Below, one piece after another: positions 31,823-40,839 of a stretch of DNA of 47,485 nucleotides. The notes under the pieces are model-generated. The model was not told where the DNA came from. It saw only the letters and a program-made list of their open reading frames with translations, and made no database searches. Position 1 is the stretch's first letter, and each line of letters starts with the position of its first letter. Origin of the DNA: Planctomycetia bacterium (GTDB lineage Bacteria; Planctomycetota; Planctomycetia; Pirellulales; S012-138); assembly GCA_016177915.1 (NCBI GenBank), contig JACOUI010000118.1, positions 1 to 47,485 on the forward strand, written 5' to 3'. The position numbers and the translations under genes were made by a program.

Positions 31823-32865
31823 TTCAGCACCATCCGTCTCCCAATGGCGCCGCGACTTGTCCGCGCCAGCGAGCGACGTTCGACCGGCGGTCACTCTTGG
31901 TCGGCTGCGGCGCGGCGGCGGCGGCGCTGGCGGCCTGGCCGCTGGTGCGGCGGCTGATCGCGCGGCGCGAGGCGGTTTTTCTGGCGCGAAACCAGCGTTA
32001 CGACGGCGATTTGCAAACGACGATCACCGACGGACTGGCCGCGGTGGGGTTCGACCTAACGTCGCTGCGGGGGAAGACCGTTTTGCTCAAGCCGAACATG
32101 GTCGAGCCGCGGCGGGATGCGCCGCAGCTTTCGACGCACCCGGCGGTTGTCGTCGCGGCCGCGGAGGTTTTTGGGCGCCATGGCGCCCGCGTCGTGGTGG
32201 GGGAAGCGCCGGGGCACCTGCGCGACACGCAGTTGGCCCTGGATGAATCGGGGATCGGCGAGGCCCTGGACGACGCGAAGCTGCCGTTTGCGGACCTCAA
32301 CTACCAGGACGTCAAGCCGCTGACCAATGCGCTGCGGGCCTCGCCGCTGAAGTCGATCTATTTTCCGCGCGCGGTCCACGAGGCGGACCTCGTCGTGTCG
32401 CTGCCCAAGCTGAAGACGCACCACTGGGTGGGCATGACGGCCTCGATGAAGAACCTTTACGGACTTTTGCCGGGCATCAAATACGGCTGGCCCAAAAACG
32501 TTCTGCACTATGCGGGCGTGCCGGAGACGGTGGTGGACATCAATGCCACGGTGCCGCGAGCGATCGCGATTGTGGATGCCATCGACTGCATGGAAGGGGA
32601 CGGGCCGATCATGGGTTCGCGGAAACACTTGGGGATGATCGCGGTCGGGACGAACCTCGCGGCGCTCGACGCGACCTGCGCCCGGGTGATGGGATTTGAA
32701 CCAGCGCGCATTTCGTACTTGCAGCTTGCCGGGGCGCTGGGGCCGATTGCCGATTCGCAGATCGAGCAGCCGGGCGAGGCCTGGCAGGTGCTGCGATCGC
32801 CTTTTCAGGTCTTGGACGTGCCGCATCTCAACGAGCTGCGCGACGCCGGCGTGCTCATTTCATAG
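31819..32865 (+). CDS. DUF362 domain-containing protein with N-terminal export signal
   Basis: 348 residues from ATG 31819, overlapping the previous stop. N-terminus has a Tat-like/anchor signal DRRSLLVGCGAAAAALAAWP (about 22-41). The DUF362 core shows TVLLKPNMVEPRRDAPQLST, VVVGEAPGHLRDT, DLVVSLPKLKTHHWVGMTAS, MKNLYGLLPGIKYGWPK, and AIVDAIDCMEGDGPIMGS. This family is thought to be redox or metal related, but the reaction is unknown; no ferredoxin-type Cys cluster is present here. Coupled to the toroid-fold protein. Confidence 0.88.
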   Translation: MIQHHPSPNGAATCPRQRATFDRRSLLVGCGAAAAALAAWPLVRRLIARREAVFLARNQRYDGDLQTTITDGLAAVGFDLTSLRGKTVLLKPNMVEPRRDAPQLSTHPAVVVAAAEVFGRHGARVVVGEAPGHLRDTQLALDESGIGEALDDAKLPFADLNYQDVKPLTNALRASPLKSIYFPRAVHEADLVVSLPKLKTHHWVGMTASMKNLYGLLPGIKYGWPKNVLHYAGVPETVVDINATVPRAIAIVDAIDCMEGDGPIMGSRKHLGMIAVGTNLAALDATCARVMGFEPARISYLQLAGALGPIADSQIEQPGEAWQVLRSPFQVLDVPHLNELRDAGVLIS

Positions 32866-33002
32866 TGCCTTAGACATAAGGCATTGTCCTGTCGTGATTT
32901 GTGAGGCGTCGCAGACGAGGGTCGGTCACGGATTCTCGGCGAGCGGCAGCAAACGACAAGAAAGTCGTTGAACCTGCGCCGCTTTCTAGCAAGAATGGAT
33001 GC

Positions 33003-33057
33003 TTGACAGCACGTTTTCTAGCTGTCACAATGCCTGACTCTGAAGGATTGTGGCAGC
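33003..33057. promoter_or_regulatory. Candidate promoter and DeoR operator of the BMC operon
   Basis: TTGACA (33003-33008) is followed after 17 bases by CACAAT. Overlapping it are two inverted repeats sharing the half-site GCTGTCA: TGACAGC/GCTGTCA (33004-33010 and 33021-33027), and GCTGTCACAATGC/GGATTGTGGCAGC (33021-33033 and 33045-33057, 11 of 13 matching). Three half-sites around a promoter just ahead of a DeoR gene suggest autoregulation. Confidence 0.55.
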
Positions 33058-33102
33058 TTATGATAATTTTCAAGCACATTTGGCCGTGTTTCGTGGCTCC
33101 CA

Positions 33103-33891
33103 GTGCTAGCAGAACAGCGTCGGCACCGGATTCTCGAGGTTTTGCGGCTCCGCGGCGGGTTTGCCTCGCTGACGGAATTGGCCGCCGAGGTCGGCGCTTC
33201 GGAATCGACGATCCGCCGCGACTTGGAAGTCCTCGAGGAATCAGGGGCCGCCAAGCGGACGCACGGGGGGGCGTTTTACGCGGGTCACTCGCCGCCCCAG
33301 CCCTACGTCGGCGCGGAGCCGGCCCAATGGGACAAGAAGCAGGCCATCGCCCGCTGCGCGGCCCGGCTGATCGACAGCGGCGACACGCTGCTGTTGGACG
33401 GAGGGAGCACGACGTACGAGCTGGCGCGGCTCTTGGTCGATCGGCAGCTTCAGATCGTCACCAACTCGCTGCCCGTCGCCAACCTGTTCGGCGCCAACGC
33501 CTACACGGATCTGGTGATGGTGGGTGGGTACGTTTATCCGCGGACGGGCGTAATGCTCGGACCGCACGCCAACCGCATGCTCTCGGACATCAACGTGCGC
33601 AAGGCGCTCTTGAGCGTGGCGGGCATCGACGAGCGCGGCTTTTACAACAACAACCTGCTGCTGGTCGAGACGGAGCGGGCGATGCTGCACTCGGCCGAGC
33701 AGGTGATTGTGCTGGCCGACAGCACGAAATTTGGCCGGCAGGGACTCGTACATCTTTGCGAACTGGGGGCGGTGGACAAGCTGGTGGCGGATACCGGCAT
33801 TTCGCCGGAGTGGCGAAAGAAAGTGGCCGCGGCGGGAGTGGAAGTGATCGTGGCGGACGAGATTGAAAACAAACAGGAACGGTCGAAATGA
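33103..33891 (+). CDS. DeoR-family transcriptional regulator of the BMC locus
   Basis: 262 residues from GTG 33103. N-terminal helix-turn-helix (residues 1-57: [20 protein letters not shown], then [20 protein letters not shown]) and a C-terminal DeoR sugar-phosphate sensor domain ([20 protein letters not shown], then [14 protein letters not shown]). DeoR proteins usually repress sugar catabolism until a phosphorylated sugar binds; PVM-type BMC loci typically start with one. The effector is probably a fucose/rhamnose catabolic phosphate (inferred). It overlaps pduL by four bases. Confidence 0.93.
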   Translation: MLAEQRRHRILEVLRLRGGFASLTELAAEVGASESTIRRDLEVLEESGAAKRTHGGAFYAGHSPPQPYVGAEPAQWDKKQAIARCAARLIDSGDTLLLDGGSTTYELARLLVDRQLQIVTNSLPVANLFGANAYTDLVMVGGYVYPRTGVMLGPHANRMLSDINVRKALLSVAGIDERGFYNNNLLLVETERAMLHSAEQVIVLADSTKFGRQGLVHLCELGAVDKLVADTGISPEWRKKVAAAGVEVIVADEIENKQERSK

Positions 33892-34574
33892 TTGCCCTGG
33901 CGCCAGACCGGGCCGCGATCGAGAGGATCGTGCGGCAGATCGTCGTGGAAAAACTGCGCGACGGCGCTGCTGCGCGCGGCGGCGGCGCTGCGCCGCACCG
34001 GCCGAACCTCGTGGCCAATATCTCCGCCAGGCACCTGCACCTGACCGACGAGCACGTCGAAATCCTCTTCGGCCAAGGGCACAAGCTGACGGTGATGAAA
34101 GAGCTATATCAGGACGGGGCCTACGCGGCCGAAGAGACGGTGATGCTCGTCGGCCCGCGGCGGCGGATGCTGCCCACCGTGCGCGTGCTCGGGCCGACGC
34201 GGCCGCACAGCCAGGTCGAGCTGGCCTTCACCGATTCGATCTCGCTGGGGATCGACGCGCCCGTGCGGCTGAGCGGGAACATCCAAGACACGCCGGGCTG
34301 CGTGCTGGTGGGACCCAAGGGCGTCGTTGAGTTGAAGGAGGGGGTGATCCGGGCGGAGCGGCACGTCCACATGGGCCTGGCCGACACGGAGTACTACGGC
34401 GTCAAGAACGGCGACAAGGTGAACCTGCGGATCGTGTCGGGCTGCCCATGCGTGTTGGAAGGGCTAATCGTGCGGGCGGACGCCAAGAGCAAGCTGGAAG
34501 TGCACATCGATACGGACGAGGGGAATGCCTGCGACCTGGAGCATGCGACGAGACTGGGATTGTTCAAGCCGTGA
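33888..34574 (+). CDS. pduL: Phosphate propanoyltransferase PduL, microcompartment lumen
   Basis: 228 residues. PduL interconverts acyl-CoA and acyl-phosphate, recycling CoA inside the shell. Two PduL domains with metal-binding His residues: [20 protein letters not shown] (His-x-His) and [20 protein letters not shown], plus [13 protein letters not shown]. The N-terminal amphipathic helix ([20 protein letters not shown], about 6-25) followed by a Gly/Ala linker is an encapsulation peptide. Start ATG overlaps deoR as ATGA. Confidence 0.95.
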   Translation: MIALAPDRAAIERIVRQIVVEKLRDGAAARGGGAAPHRPNLVANISARHLHLTDEHVEILFGQGHKLTVMKELYQDGAYAAEETVMLVGPRRRMLPTVRVLGPTRPHSQVELAFTDSISLGIDAPVRLSGNIQDTPGCVLVGPKGVVELKEGVIRAERHVHMGLADTEYYGVKNGDKVNLRIVSGCPCVLEGLIVRADAKSKLEVHIDTDEGNACDLEHATRLGLFKP

Positions 34575-34666
34575 AAGATGCGGCCGCTCGCGGTCGTCCC
34601 GCATGCGGCCTGACGGGAAACGGAATCGACTTGTGATCGAACGGGTTTGATTGGGAGATTCTTGCG

Positions 34667-34969
34667 ATGGCCAAAGCGATTGAAGCGCTGGGCATGATCG
34701 AGACCAAGGGTTTTGTGGCCCTGGTCGAGGCCAGCGACGCGATGATGAAAGCCGCGAACGTGGAGTTTCTCGGCTGGGACAAGGTGGGCAGCGCGCTCGT
34801 GACGGCGTTTGTCACGGGCGACGTGGCGGCAGTGAAAGCGGCCACGGACGCCGGAGCGGCCGCGGCCGCCAAGCTCGGCGAGGTCGTGAGCGTACAGGTC
34901 ATTCCGCGGCCGCACGACGACCTGGTGAAGGTCGTGCCTCCCAAGCCCATCAAGGCGGCGAAGGCGTAG
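34667..34969 (+). CDS. BMC-H hexameric shell protein (first)
   Basis: 100 residues, a single BMC (Pfam00936-type) domain: [40 protein letters not shown], then [20 protein letters not shown] and [15 protein letters not shown]. It forms hexameric facet tiles of the shell. The pore loop reads VGSA, so a small polar pore is expected. It differs from the second BMC-H by a basic C-terminal tail (KPIKAAKA). GGGAG precedes the ATG. Confidence 0.96.
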   Translation: MAKAIEALGMIETKGFVALVEASDAMMKAANVEFLGWDKVGSALVTAFVTGDVAAVKAATDAGAAAAAKLGEVVSVQVIPRPHDDLVKVVPPKPIKAAKA

Positions 34970-35020
34970 GCGTAATGCGGCGAGCCGGCGGCGTATGCCT
35001 TCGCGTGCGTTCTTCGACGT

Positions 35021-35075
35021 AGGCGAAGCAGAGCTTTGCGGATTGTGCGTTCCCAAGCAGAGCTTGGGAACGAGG
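35021..35075. repeat. Two palindromic units between BMC-H genes, incl. TTCCCAAGC copy 2
   Basis: An imperfect hairpin GCGAAGC-AGA-GCTTTGC (about 35024-35040) is followed by the perfect palindrome TTCCCAAGCAGAGCTTGGGAA plus CGAGG (35050-35075), identical to that at 7011-7036. In RNA these would form stem-loops between two shell genes and could tune their relative expression. Confidence 0.75.
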
Positions 35076-35106
35076 GGACATCAACGAGAATTCTGAGGTG
35101 ATGAAC

Positions 35107-35376
35107 ATGCAAGACGCCATTGGGCTGGTGGAAACGAAGGGGTTGGTGGCGCTGGTCGAAGCGACCGACGCGATGGCCAAGGCCGCCAACGTGGAGATCA
35201 TCAAGAAAGTGCAGATCGGCGGCGGCTACGTGACGGCGATCGTGCGCGGCGACGTGGGCAGCGTGCGGGCCGCGGTCGAGGCCGGCGCCAACGCGGCCAA
35301 CCAGGTCGGGGAGCTGATCGCCACGCACGTGATTCCGCGGCCGGCCGAGGGGCTGATCGCGGCGTATTTGGCGTAA
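35107..35376 (+). CDS. BMC-H hexameric shell protein (second)
   Basis: 89 residues from ATG 35107 ([20 protein letters not shown]), with GAGG eight bases upstream; ATG 35101 and GTG 35098 are alternatives. Complete BMC domain: [40 protein letters not shown], and [15 protein letters not shown]. The pore loop IGGGY is the common Gly-rich type, unlike the first BMC-H. Paralogous facet proteins are typical of PVM BMC loci and probably mix in the shell. Confidence 0.96.
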   Translation: MQDAIGLVETKGLVALVEATDAMAKAANVEIIKKVQIGGGYVTAIVRGDVGSVRAAVEAGANAANQVGELIATHVIPRPAEGLIAAYLA

Positions 35377-35439
35377 CCGTTGGAGTCCCGCCTTCAGGCG
35401 GCGCGTTCCTAATTTCCCCGCCACGCAGGACGCAAGGCC

Positions 35440-36627
35440 ATGAAGATCCTGGTCGCCAACTTGGGATCGACGAGCTTCAAATACCGCCTCTTCGACATGC
35501 GCGACGAGCGGCAGCTTGCGCGCGGCGGGGCGGAGCGGATCGGCGGGGTGCAGGGCCGGACGTTCGTCGAGATCGGCGCGTGGAAGAGCGAGGAAACGGC
35601 GCGCGTGGCCGATCACGCCGAGGCCGTGCGGCGGTGCCTGAAGATGCTCACCGACCCGCAGCACGGATGTTTGAAGAGTCCGTCAGAAGTGGCTGCAATC
35701 GGTTTTAAGGCGGTGCATGGCGGAAGCGTGAGCGGCGTGCAGCGGGTGACGAGCGAGCTACTAGCGGAAATGGAAACCATGAACCAGGTCGCCCCGGCAC
35801 ATAATCCGCCCTACATCGCGGCCATGCGGCTTCTGCACGAGAAGCTGCCGGAGATTCCGCTCGTGGCGGCGTTTGAAACCGGGTTTCATGCGACCGTGCC
35901 CGAGCGGAACCGGCACTACGCGATTCCTTTCGAGTGGGCGGAGCAATGCCACGTGCGGCGATGGGGTTTTCACGGCGCGAGCCATCGCTATATCGCCACG
36001 CGGACGACGGAGCTGCTCAAGCGCAGCGACTTGCGAATCATCTCGTGTCATCTCGGCGGATCGAATTCGCTGTGCGCCATCCGCGGCGGCAAAAGCCAGG
36101 CCAACTCGCTGGGCATGAGCCCGCAGACGGGCCTGCCGCACAACAACCGCGTGGGCGACTTTGATCCGTTCGCGCTGCCGGTCCTGATGCGGCGGCTGGG
36201 GAAGCCGCTGGAAGAGGTCCTGCACGACCTGGCCGAGAAGAGCGGCCTCCTCGGCTTAAGCGGCCTAAGCGGCGACGTCCGCGACCTGGAGGAAGCGGCC
36301 GCCAAGGGGAACAACCGAGCGCAGCTCGCGCTGGACGTCTTTACGTCTTCCATCCGGCATTACCTGGGCGCGTATCTCGTTGAGCTGGGCGGGGCGGACG
36401 TGATCGTCTTCACGGGCGGGATCGGCGAGAACGGCGTCAATGTCCGGCGGGCCGTCTGCCGCGACCTCGTGGAGCTGGGGATCGTGCTGGACGAGGAGAA
36501 GAACCAAAAAGCCAAGGGCGAGACGGCGATTCACGCGGCCGCGAGCCGCACGCAGATTTGGGTGATTCCGACGAACGAGGAACTCATCGTCGCCCGCCAG
36601 GCCCGCGAACTTCTGGAGAAGGCATAA
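35440..36627 (+). CDS. ackA: Acetate/propionate kinase of the BMC pathway
   Basis: 395 residues. It makes ATP from an acyl-phosphate such as that produced by PduL. ASKHA-fold motifs: [20 protein letters not shown] (phosphate 1), [36 protein letters not shown] (catalytic His/Arg), [17 protein letters not shown] (phosphate 2), [13 protein letters not shown] and [14 protein letters not shown] (adenosine). Starts 63 bases after the second BMC-H and is followed after 3 bases by a BMC-P gene. No encapsulation peptide is evident, so it may act outside the shell. Confidence 0.95.
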   Translation: MKILVANLGSTSFKYRLFDMRDERQLARGGAERIGGVQGRTFVEIGAWKSEETARVADHAEAVRRCLKMLTDPQHGCLKSPSEVAAIGFKAVHGGSVSGVQRVTSELLAEMETMNQVAPAHNPPYIAAMRLLHEKLPEIPLVAAFETGFHATVPERNRHYAIPFEWAEQCHVRRWGFHGASHRYIATRTTELLKRSDLRIISCHLGGSNSLCAIRGGKSQANSLGMSPQTGLPHNNRVGDFDPFALPVLMRRLGKPLEEVLHDLAEKSGLLGLSGLSGDVRDLEEAAAKGNNRAQLALDVFTSSIRHYLGAYLVELGGADVIVFTGGIGENGVNVRRAVCRDLVELGIVLDEEKNQKAKGETAIHAAASRTQIWVIPTNEELIVARQARELLEKA

Positions 36628-36630
36628 ACC

Positions 36631-36948
36631 ATGTTCGTCGCCAAAGTCACCGGCAGCCTGGTTGCCACGCAAAAAGTCGATTCGATGGTCGGCCAGAAGC
36701 TGATGCTGGTCGAGCCGTATCGCGTCGAGGAACGGCGCGAAGAGAAAAAACCGCGGCTCGTCGGCACGGGCCGGACGTTCGTGGCGGTCGACACCGTCGG
36801 GGCCGGAACCGGGGAGTTCGTGCTGATCGTGCAAGGCTCCAGCGCCCGCATGACGCCGGAGACGAAAAACATGCCGGTCGATGCGGCCATCATCGGGATC
36901 GTGGACACGGTGCACGTGGGGCAGGAGTGCGTGTTTCGGAAGGAATGA
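36631..36948 (+). CDS. BMC-P pentameric vertex protein (EutN/CcmL family, first)
   Basis: 105 residues: MFVAKVTGSLVATQKVDSMV, GQKLMLVEPYR, RTFVAVDTVGAGTGEFVLIV, QGSSARMT, and DAAIIGIVDTVHV are the standard EutN/CcmL strands. Pentamers cap the vertices of the icosahedral shell. One of three BMC-P genes in the locus, as expected for PVM-type compartments. The gene follows ackA almost directly. Confidence 0.96.
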   Translation: MFVAKVTGSLVATQKVDSMVGQKLMLVEPYRVEERREEKKPRLVGTGRTFVAVDTVGAGTGEFVLIVQGSSARMTPETKNMPVDAAIIGIVDTVHVGQECVFRKE

Positions 36949-36986
36949 AGGGTGAGGGATGAGGCGTGAGGGGTGGGGGAATGCGG
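36945..36986. repeat. Heptamer tandem tract (GTGAGGG-like units)
   Basis: About six 7-base units (ATGAAGG, GTGAGGG, ATGAGGC and relatives) start at the BMC-P stop codon and run toward the aldehyde dehydrogenase gene. Weaker 7-periodicity continues to about 37007. Confidence 0.65.
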
Positions 36987-37024
36987 AATGATGCGGATCG
37001 TGGAATGATGTCGAGGGAATCAAG

Positions 37025-38458
37025 ATGCAAGCGACTGAAGAGCTGGTGAGGTCGGTCGTCAAGCAGGTGCTCTCGCAGATTCACACGGGCGCGCCCGTCG
37101 CGCCCAGGGGCTTCGAGCGGCGGTACGGGATTTTCACCTGCGCCAACGAGGCCGTCGCGGCGGCCTGCGAGGCCTTCGACCGCCTCAGCGGCTGCACGCT
37201 CGAGGAGCGGAAGCGAATCATCGACCACGTGCGGCGCATTTCCATCGAGCAGTGCATCGAGCTGGGCACGATGGAAATGAACGAGACCAAGATCGGGCGG
37301 CTCGATCACAAGATCGAGAAGCTGAAAACGCTGGGCGAGCGGACGCCGGGCGTCGAGTTCCTGCGCAGCGAGGTTTTTAGCGGCGACCACGGCCTGGCCG
37401 TCATCGAGCACGCCCCCTTCGGCGTCATCGGCGCGATCACGCCGGTCACGCACTCCCTGCCCACGATCACCGGCAACGCCGTGAGCATGATCGCCGGCGG
37501 GAACACGCTGGTCGTCAACCCGCACCCTAGCGGCAGGAAGGTCGCGGCCGAGGGCGTGCGCCGCTTCAACAAAGCCATTCACGACGACCTGGGGATCGAC
37601 AACCTCATCTGCCTGATCGCCGAGCCGACGCTGGAATCGGCCAATGCCATTTTCAAGCACCGCGACGTGGCGCTGATCTGCGTGACCGGCGGGCCGGCCG
37701 TCGCGCGGGCGGCGCTCAACAGCGGCAAGCGGGCGGTCGTGGCCGGGCCGGGCAACCCGCCGGTCGTGGTCGATGAAACAGCGGACCTGGACCGAGCTGC
37801 GCGTTCGATCATCCAGGGCGGCGGCTACGACAACAATCTCCTCTGCATCGGCGAGAAGGAAGTGTTCGTCGTGGCGGAGGTGTTCGATGCGATGCTAGAG
37901 GCGATGGGCCGAGCGGGGGCCGTTCGTCTCAACCATCGCGAAGTCGACGCCCTCACGGCCAAGGCCATCATGCAGGTCGGCGAGGGGGACAAGAAGCACG
38001 ACGCCCCGCACAAGGATTTTCTGGGCCAGGACGCGGCCGTCTTGGCGCGGGCGATCGGGAAGAACGTGCCGGAGAAGACGCCGCTTTTGTTCGGGGCCGC
38101 GGACGAGTCGAATCCCTTCGTTTCCGTGGAGCAGATGATGCCGTTCGTGCCGTTTGTGAAGTGCCGCGACGTGGACGAGTGCATCGCCAAGGCGAAGCTT
38201 TTTGAGCACGGCTTCCGCCACACGAGCATGATCCATTCCACCAACGTGCGGAACATGACGAAGATGGGCCGCACGATGGACACGACGTTGTTCGTGAAGA
38301 ACGGGCCCTGCATGGCGGCGCTGGGCCTGGGCGGCGAAGGGTACTTGTCGTTCTCGATCGCCACGCCGACGGGCGAGGGCGTGACGACGCCGCTGACGTT
38401 CACGCGGGAGCGGAGGTGCTCGTTGATTGATGATTTGAGGATTTTGGGGAAGCCGTGA
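37025..38458 (+). CDS. CoA-acylating aldehyde dehydrogenase, BMC signature enzyme
   Basis: 477 residues, PduP/EutE-like. It oxidises an aldehyde (here likely lactaldehyde) with NAD+ and CoA to the acyl-CoA. Visible: N-terminal encapsulation helix [16 protein letters not shown] (about 4-19) and linker; Rossmann segment [34 protein letters not shown]; catalytic Cys274 in [33 protein letters not shown] near the end. GAGGGA precedes ATG 37025. In PVM BMCs this enzyme defines the metabolic core. Confidence 0.95.
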   Translation: MQATEELVRSVVKQVLSQIHTGAPVAPRGFERRYGIFTCANEAVAAACEAFDRLSGCTLEERKRIIDHVRRISIEQCIELGTMEMNETKIGRLDHKIEKLKTLGERTPGVEFLRSEVFSGDHGLAVIEHAPFGVIGAITPVTHSLPTITGNAVSMIAGGNTLVVNPHPSGRKVAAEGVRRFNKAIHDDLGIDNLICLIAEPTLESANAIFKHRDVALICVTGGPAVARAALNSGKRAVVAGPGNPPVVVDETADLDRAARSIIQGGGYDNNLLCIGEKEVFVVAEVFDAMLEAMGRAGAVRLNHREVDALTAKAIMQVGEGDKKHDAPHKDFLGQDAAVLARAIGKNVPEKTPLLFGAADESNPFVSVEQMMPFVPFVKCRDVDECIAKAKLFEHGFRHTSMIHSTNVRNMTKMGRTMDTTLFVKNGPCMAALGLGGEGYLSFSIATPTGEGVTTPLTFTRERRCSLIDDLRILGKP

Positions 38459-38474
38459 CTGGGAGAGCCGTGAC

Positions 38475-38501
38475 GGTGGGCCTCGTAGAACTCGGCCCAC
38501 C
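38475..38501. repeat. GGTGGGCC hairpin with CCCACCCTAC end
   Basis: Perfect 8-bp stem, 11-base loop, between the aldehyde dehydrogenase and the next BMC-P gene. The right arm continues to CCCTAC as in the composite repeat at 1682-1817. A short heptamer tract (38509-38529) follows. Confidence 0.55.
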
Positions 38502-38531
38502 CTACAGCGTGCGGAGTGTGGAGTTTCTGAG

Positions 38532-38792
38532 ATGCAAGTTGGCCTGGTTCTTGGATCCGCCGTCAGCACCGTCCGGCACCCGTCGTGGGCCGGCCGGAAG
38601 ATGATCGTGGTGCAGCTTTTGATGGCCGACGGACGAACGCCGGAGGGCGAGCCGCTCGTGGCGCTCGACACGGTCGGGGCAGGGCGGGGAGACCGCGTGA
38701 TTGTGTCCAGCGACGGACGATCGACGAGAGAACTGGTGGCGGACCCGACGTCGCCGATCCGGTACAGCGTGCTGGGAATCTGTGATTCATGA
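38532..38792 (+). CDS. BMC-P pentameric vertex protein (second)
   Basis: 86 residues, compact EutN/CcmL fold: MQVGLVLGSAVSTVRHPSWA, GRKMIVVQLLMADGRTP, PLVALDTVGAGRGDRVIVSS, then IRYSVLGICDS. The HPSWAGRKM loop is typical of BMC-P. Its stop overlaps the start of the next gene as ATGA, so both are coupled. Confidence 0.95.
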   Translation: MQVGLVLGSAVSTVRHPSWAGRKMIVVQLLMADGRTPEGEPLVALDTVGAGRGDRVIVSSDGRSTRELVADPTSPIRYSVLGICDS

Positions 38793-39511
38793 CCTCGCTG
38801 CCTATCGATGTCGAACAGATTGTCGCCGAAGTGATGCGGCGGCTGGGGCCGCCCAGCGCGCGCGAGGACGCAAAGACAGCAGGGCAGGGGGGAGCGGCGG
38901 GGCAGGGCAGGGGGGAGGCGGGCGCGACGATCGACAAAACCGTCGTGCTCACGCAGCGCGTGGTATCCGTGGCGGATTTGAAACAGCGATTGGATGGAGC
39001 GACGACGCTGGAGATTTCGCCGCGGTCGCTGGTCACCCCGGCCGCCCGGGACATTTTGAAGGCGCGAGGCATCGCGATTCGCGTCGGGTGGGCGCCGCCC
39101 ACCGCTCCGGCGGCTCAACTGCCGCTGGCCCTCGGAGTCGCGGAAACGAACTTCTCGCCGGCGGCGCTCGTGTCGGCCCTGCAAAGGCGGGGAATCTCGA
39201 TCCAGCACGTCGCGCGCTCCGGCCTGGCCGGCGTCGTCGCCGACCTGGTCGACCTGGTCGGCAAGAGCGGCCACTTGGGCCTGCTATTGACGAGCGAATC
39301 CGCGGCGGCCGTCTGCCTCGCGAACCGGCATCGCGGCGTGCGGGCGGCAACGGCCGCGTCGGTGGACGAAACGCGCGAGGCGATCGCGGCGATCGGCGCG
39401 AACCTGTTGGTCGTCGATCCGCGCCACGTCGGCGCTTTTCCGCTCGCGCGGATGGTCGCCGACTTTTGTTGTCCGATCCAGCGGTCGGCGAAGGCCCAAT
39501 TTGAGGTGTAA
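38789..39511 (+). CDS. BMC-associated cargo protein of unknown function
   Basis: 240 residues. An N-terminal amphipathic helix (PIDVEQIVAEVMRRLG, about 5-20) is an encapsulation peptide, so the protein is probably lumenal. The linker (about 27-48) has been expanded by GGGGCAGGG repeats into Gly/Ala/Gln. The rest is an alpha/beta domain: VVLTQRVVSVADLKQRLDGA, EISPRSLVTPAARDILKARG (a pattern also seen in EutT/PduO-like and EutQ-adjacent proteins), then RibB/LacAB-like alternation GHLGLLLTSESAAAVCLANR, HRGVRAATAASVDETR. The latter resembles sugar-phosphate isomerase (RpiB-type) segments such as NRHRGVRAA. Isomerase activity is only a suggestion. Confidence 0.75.
   Translation: MTSLPIDVEQIVAEVMRRLGPPSAREDAKTAGQGGAAGQGRGEAGATIDKTVVLTQRVVSVADLKQRLDGATTLEISPRSLVTPAARDILKARGIAIRVGWAPPTAPAAQLPLALGVAETNFSPAALVSALQRRGISIQHVARSGLAGVVADLVDLVGKSGHLGLLLTSESAAAVCLANRHRGVRAATAASVDETREAIAAIGANLLVVDPRHVGAFPLARMVADFCCPIQRSAKAQFEV
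38880..38920. repeat. GGGGCAGGG repeat in the linker of the cargo gene
   Basis: Units AGGGCAGGGGGGA and GGGGCAGGGCAGG follow one another. The same units occur at 15830-15858 and 42914-42950. Translated in frame as Gly/Ala/Gln linker between the encapsulation peptide and the domain. Confidence 0.7.
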
Positions 39512-39527
39512 GAGAAGGAGTCAATCA

Positions 39528-39809
39528 ATGCGAATCGGCGAAGTGATCGGGACGGTGACACTGAACCGGCATCATCCGGCGCTCGAAGGGGCGCGGTGGT
39601 GCCTGGCCGTGCCGCTGTCGCACGAGAATCTCCGCGGCGACATGGCCCATCGCGCCGAGCCGATCGTCGTCTACGACGACCGCGGCGCGGGGCCCGGCTG
39701 CCGGATCGCCATCAGCGAAGGGGTCGAAGCGGCGATGCCGTTCCATCCCGATCTGAAACCGATCGACGCTTACAACACCGCCATCCTGGACCACTGCGAT
39801 GTGACCTAA
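39528..39809 (+). CDS. BMC-P pentameric vertex protein (third)
   Basis: 93 residues from ATG 39528 with a good GAAGGAG. EutN/CcmL pattern: MRIGEVIGTVTLNRHHPALE, GARWCLAVPLS, EPIVVYDDRGAGPGCRIAIS, EGVEAAMPF, and DAYNTAILDHCDV. It is the most divergent of the three vertex proteins, with a D-R-G-A-G-P-G turn replacing the usual D-T-V-G-A-G-x-G. Confidence 0.94.
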   Translation: MRIGEVIGTVTLNRHHPALEGARWCLAVPLSHENLRGDMAHRAEPIVVYDDRGAGPGCRIAISEGVEAAMPFHPDLKPIDAYNTAILDHCDVT

Positions 39810-39845
39810 CCTTGTCGAAGGAATTGGAGTCGGACCACAAAAAAA

Positions 39846-39887
39846 CTGACCACCAGCCACTAGCCACCGACCACGAACCCCCAGCCA
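39846..39887. repeat. Heptamer tandem tract (CCAGCCA-like units) before aldolase
   Basis: Six 7-base units (CTGACCA, CCAGCCA and variants) lie directly upstream of the aldolase ATG, leaving no room for a Shine-Dalgarno sequence. Confidence 0.75.
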
Positions 39888-39897
39888 CCGCGCTCCC

Positions 39898-40767
39898 ATG
39901 ACCGCCAGAAACGTTTTCAAGATCAAACAGGATATCTGCGACATCGGGCGGAGGATTTACGCCCGGGGGTTCGCTGCCGCCAACGACGGCAACATCAGTT
40001 TTCGCCTCGGCGAAAACGAAGTCGTCTGCTCGCCGACGATGACCTGCAAGGGCTTTTTGACCCCCGACGACCTGTGCACCGTCGACATGGAGGGGAAGCA
40101 GCTTTCGGGCAAGAAGAAGCGCTCCAGCGAGATCCTCTTGCACCTGACGATCATGAAGGCGCGGCCGGACGTGAAGAGCGTCGTGCATTGCCATCCGCCG
40201 CACGCGACGGCATTCGCCGTCGCCCGCGAGGCGATCCCCCAGTGCGTGCTGCCGGAGGTCGAGGTCTTTTTGGGCGAGGTTCCGATCACGCGCTACGAGA
40301 CGCCGGGCTCGCAGAAATTCGCCGACACGGTGCTGCCGTACGTCAAGAACACAAACGTGATGATCCTGGCCAACCACGGGACGGTGAGCTACGGCGAGTC
40401 GGTGGAGCGGGCCTACTGGTGGACGGAAATCCTCGACGCCTACTGCCGCATCCTGATGCTCGCCCGCGACCTGGGGCGCGTGAACTACTTCAACGAGAAG
40501 GAGACGCGGGAGCTTTTGGAATTGAAGGCGAAATGGGGCTGGAGCGATCCGCGGCTGATGCCGGAGATGAAGGACTGCGACATTTGCGCCAACGACAAGT
40601 TCCGGCAGACGTGGATGGAGGCGGGCGTTTCGCAGCGGGCGTTTGAGCCGCCGCCGGTGATGAAGGCGGCGGCAAGGCCGCCGTCGGTTCCAGCAGCCGG
40701 CACGCCACAGCAAGAGGAACTCATCCGCGTCATCACCGACCGCGTCCTCGCCGCTCTTCAGAAATGA
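39898..40767 (+). CDS. Class II (zinc) sugar-phosphate aldolase, BMC-targeted
   Basis: 289 residues. L-fuculose-1-phosphate/rhamnulose-1-phosphate aldolase-type enzyme: cleaves to lactaldehyde plus dihydroxyacetone phosphate. Motifs: RGFAAANDGNISFRLGENEV (phosphate-binding), SVVHCHPPHATAFAVAREA (zinc His-x-His), Glu in CVLPEVEVFLGEVPI, and LANHGTVSYGESVERAYWWT (third zinc His). A C-terminal amphipathic helix QEELIRVITDRVLAALQK after a Pro/Ala linker is an encapsulation peptide. No Shine-Dalgarno is seen; a heptamer tract precedes the ATG. Confidence 0.94.
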   Translation: MTARNVFKIKQDICDIGRRIYARGFAAANDGNISFRLGENEVVCSPTMTCKGFLTPDDLCTVDMEGKQLSGKKKRSSEILLHLTIMKARPDVKSVVHCHPPHATAFAVAREAIPQCVLPEVEVFLGEVPITRYETPGSQKFADTVLPYVKNTNVMILANHGTVSYGESVERAYWWTEILDAYCRILMLARDLGRVNYFNEKETRELLELKAKWGWSDPRLMPEMKDCDICANDKFRQTWMEAGVSQRAFEPPPVMKAAARPPSVPAAGTPQQEELIRVITDRVLAALQK

Positions 40768-40774
40768 CCCTTTC

Positions 40775-40837
40775 CTGACCCCTGTCTCCTGCTTCCCGAC
40801 TCCTGGCCACGAGCCACCAGCCACCAGCCACTAACCA
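40775..40837. repeat. Heptamer tandem tract (CTGTCTC to CCAGCCA units) before dehydrogenase
   Basis: Nine 7-base units shift gradually from CTGACCC-like to CCAGCCA-like; the last is two bases before the ATG, whose own first bases continue the pattern. It is related to the tract at 39846-39887. Confidence 0.8.
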
Positions 40838-40839
40838 CT

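Noticed and set aside
33103-33891. Reading the DeoR gene as a LacI or GntR regulator
   Set aside because: The HTH and the [14 protein letters not shown] segments are specific to the DeoR family.
35440-36627. Encapsulation peptide on acetate kinase
   Set aside because: N-terminus begins directly with the phosphate-binding strand and the C-terminus lacks a linker plus amphipathic helix.
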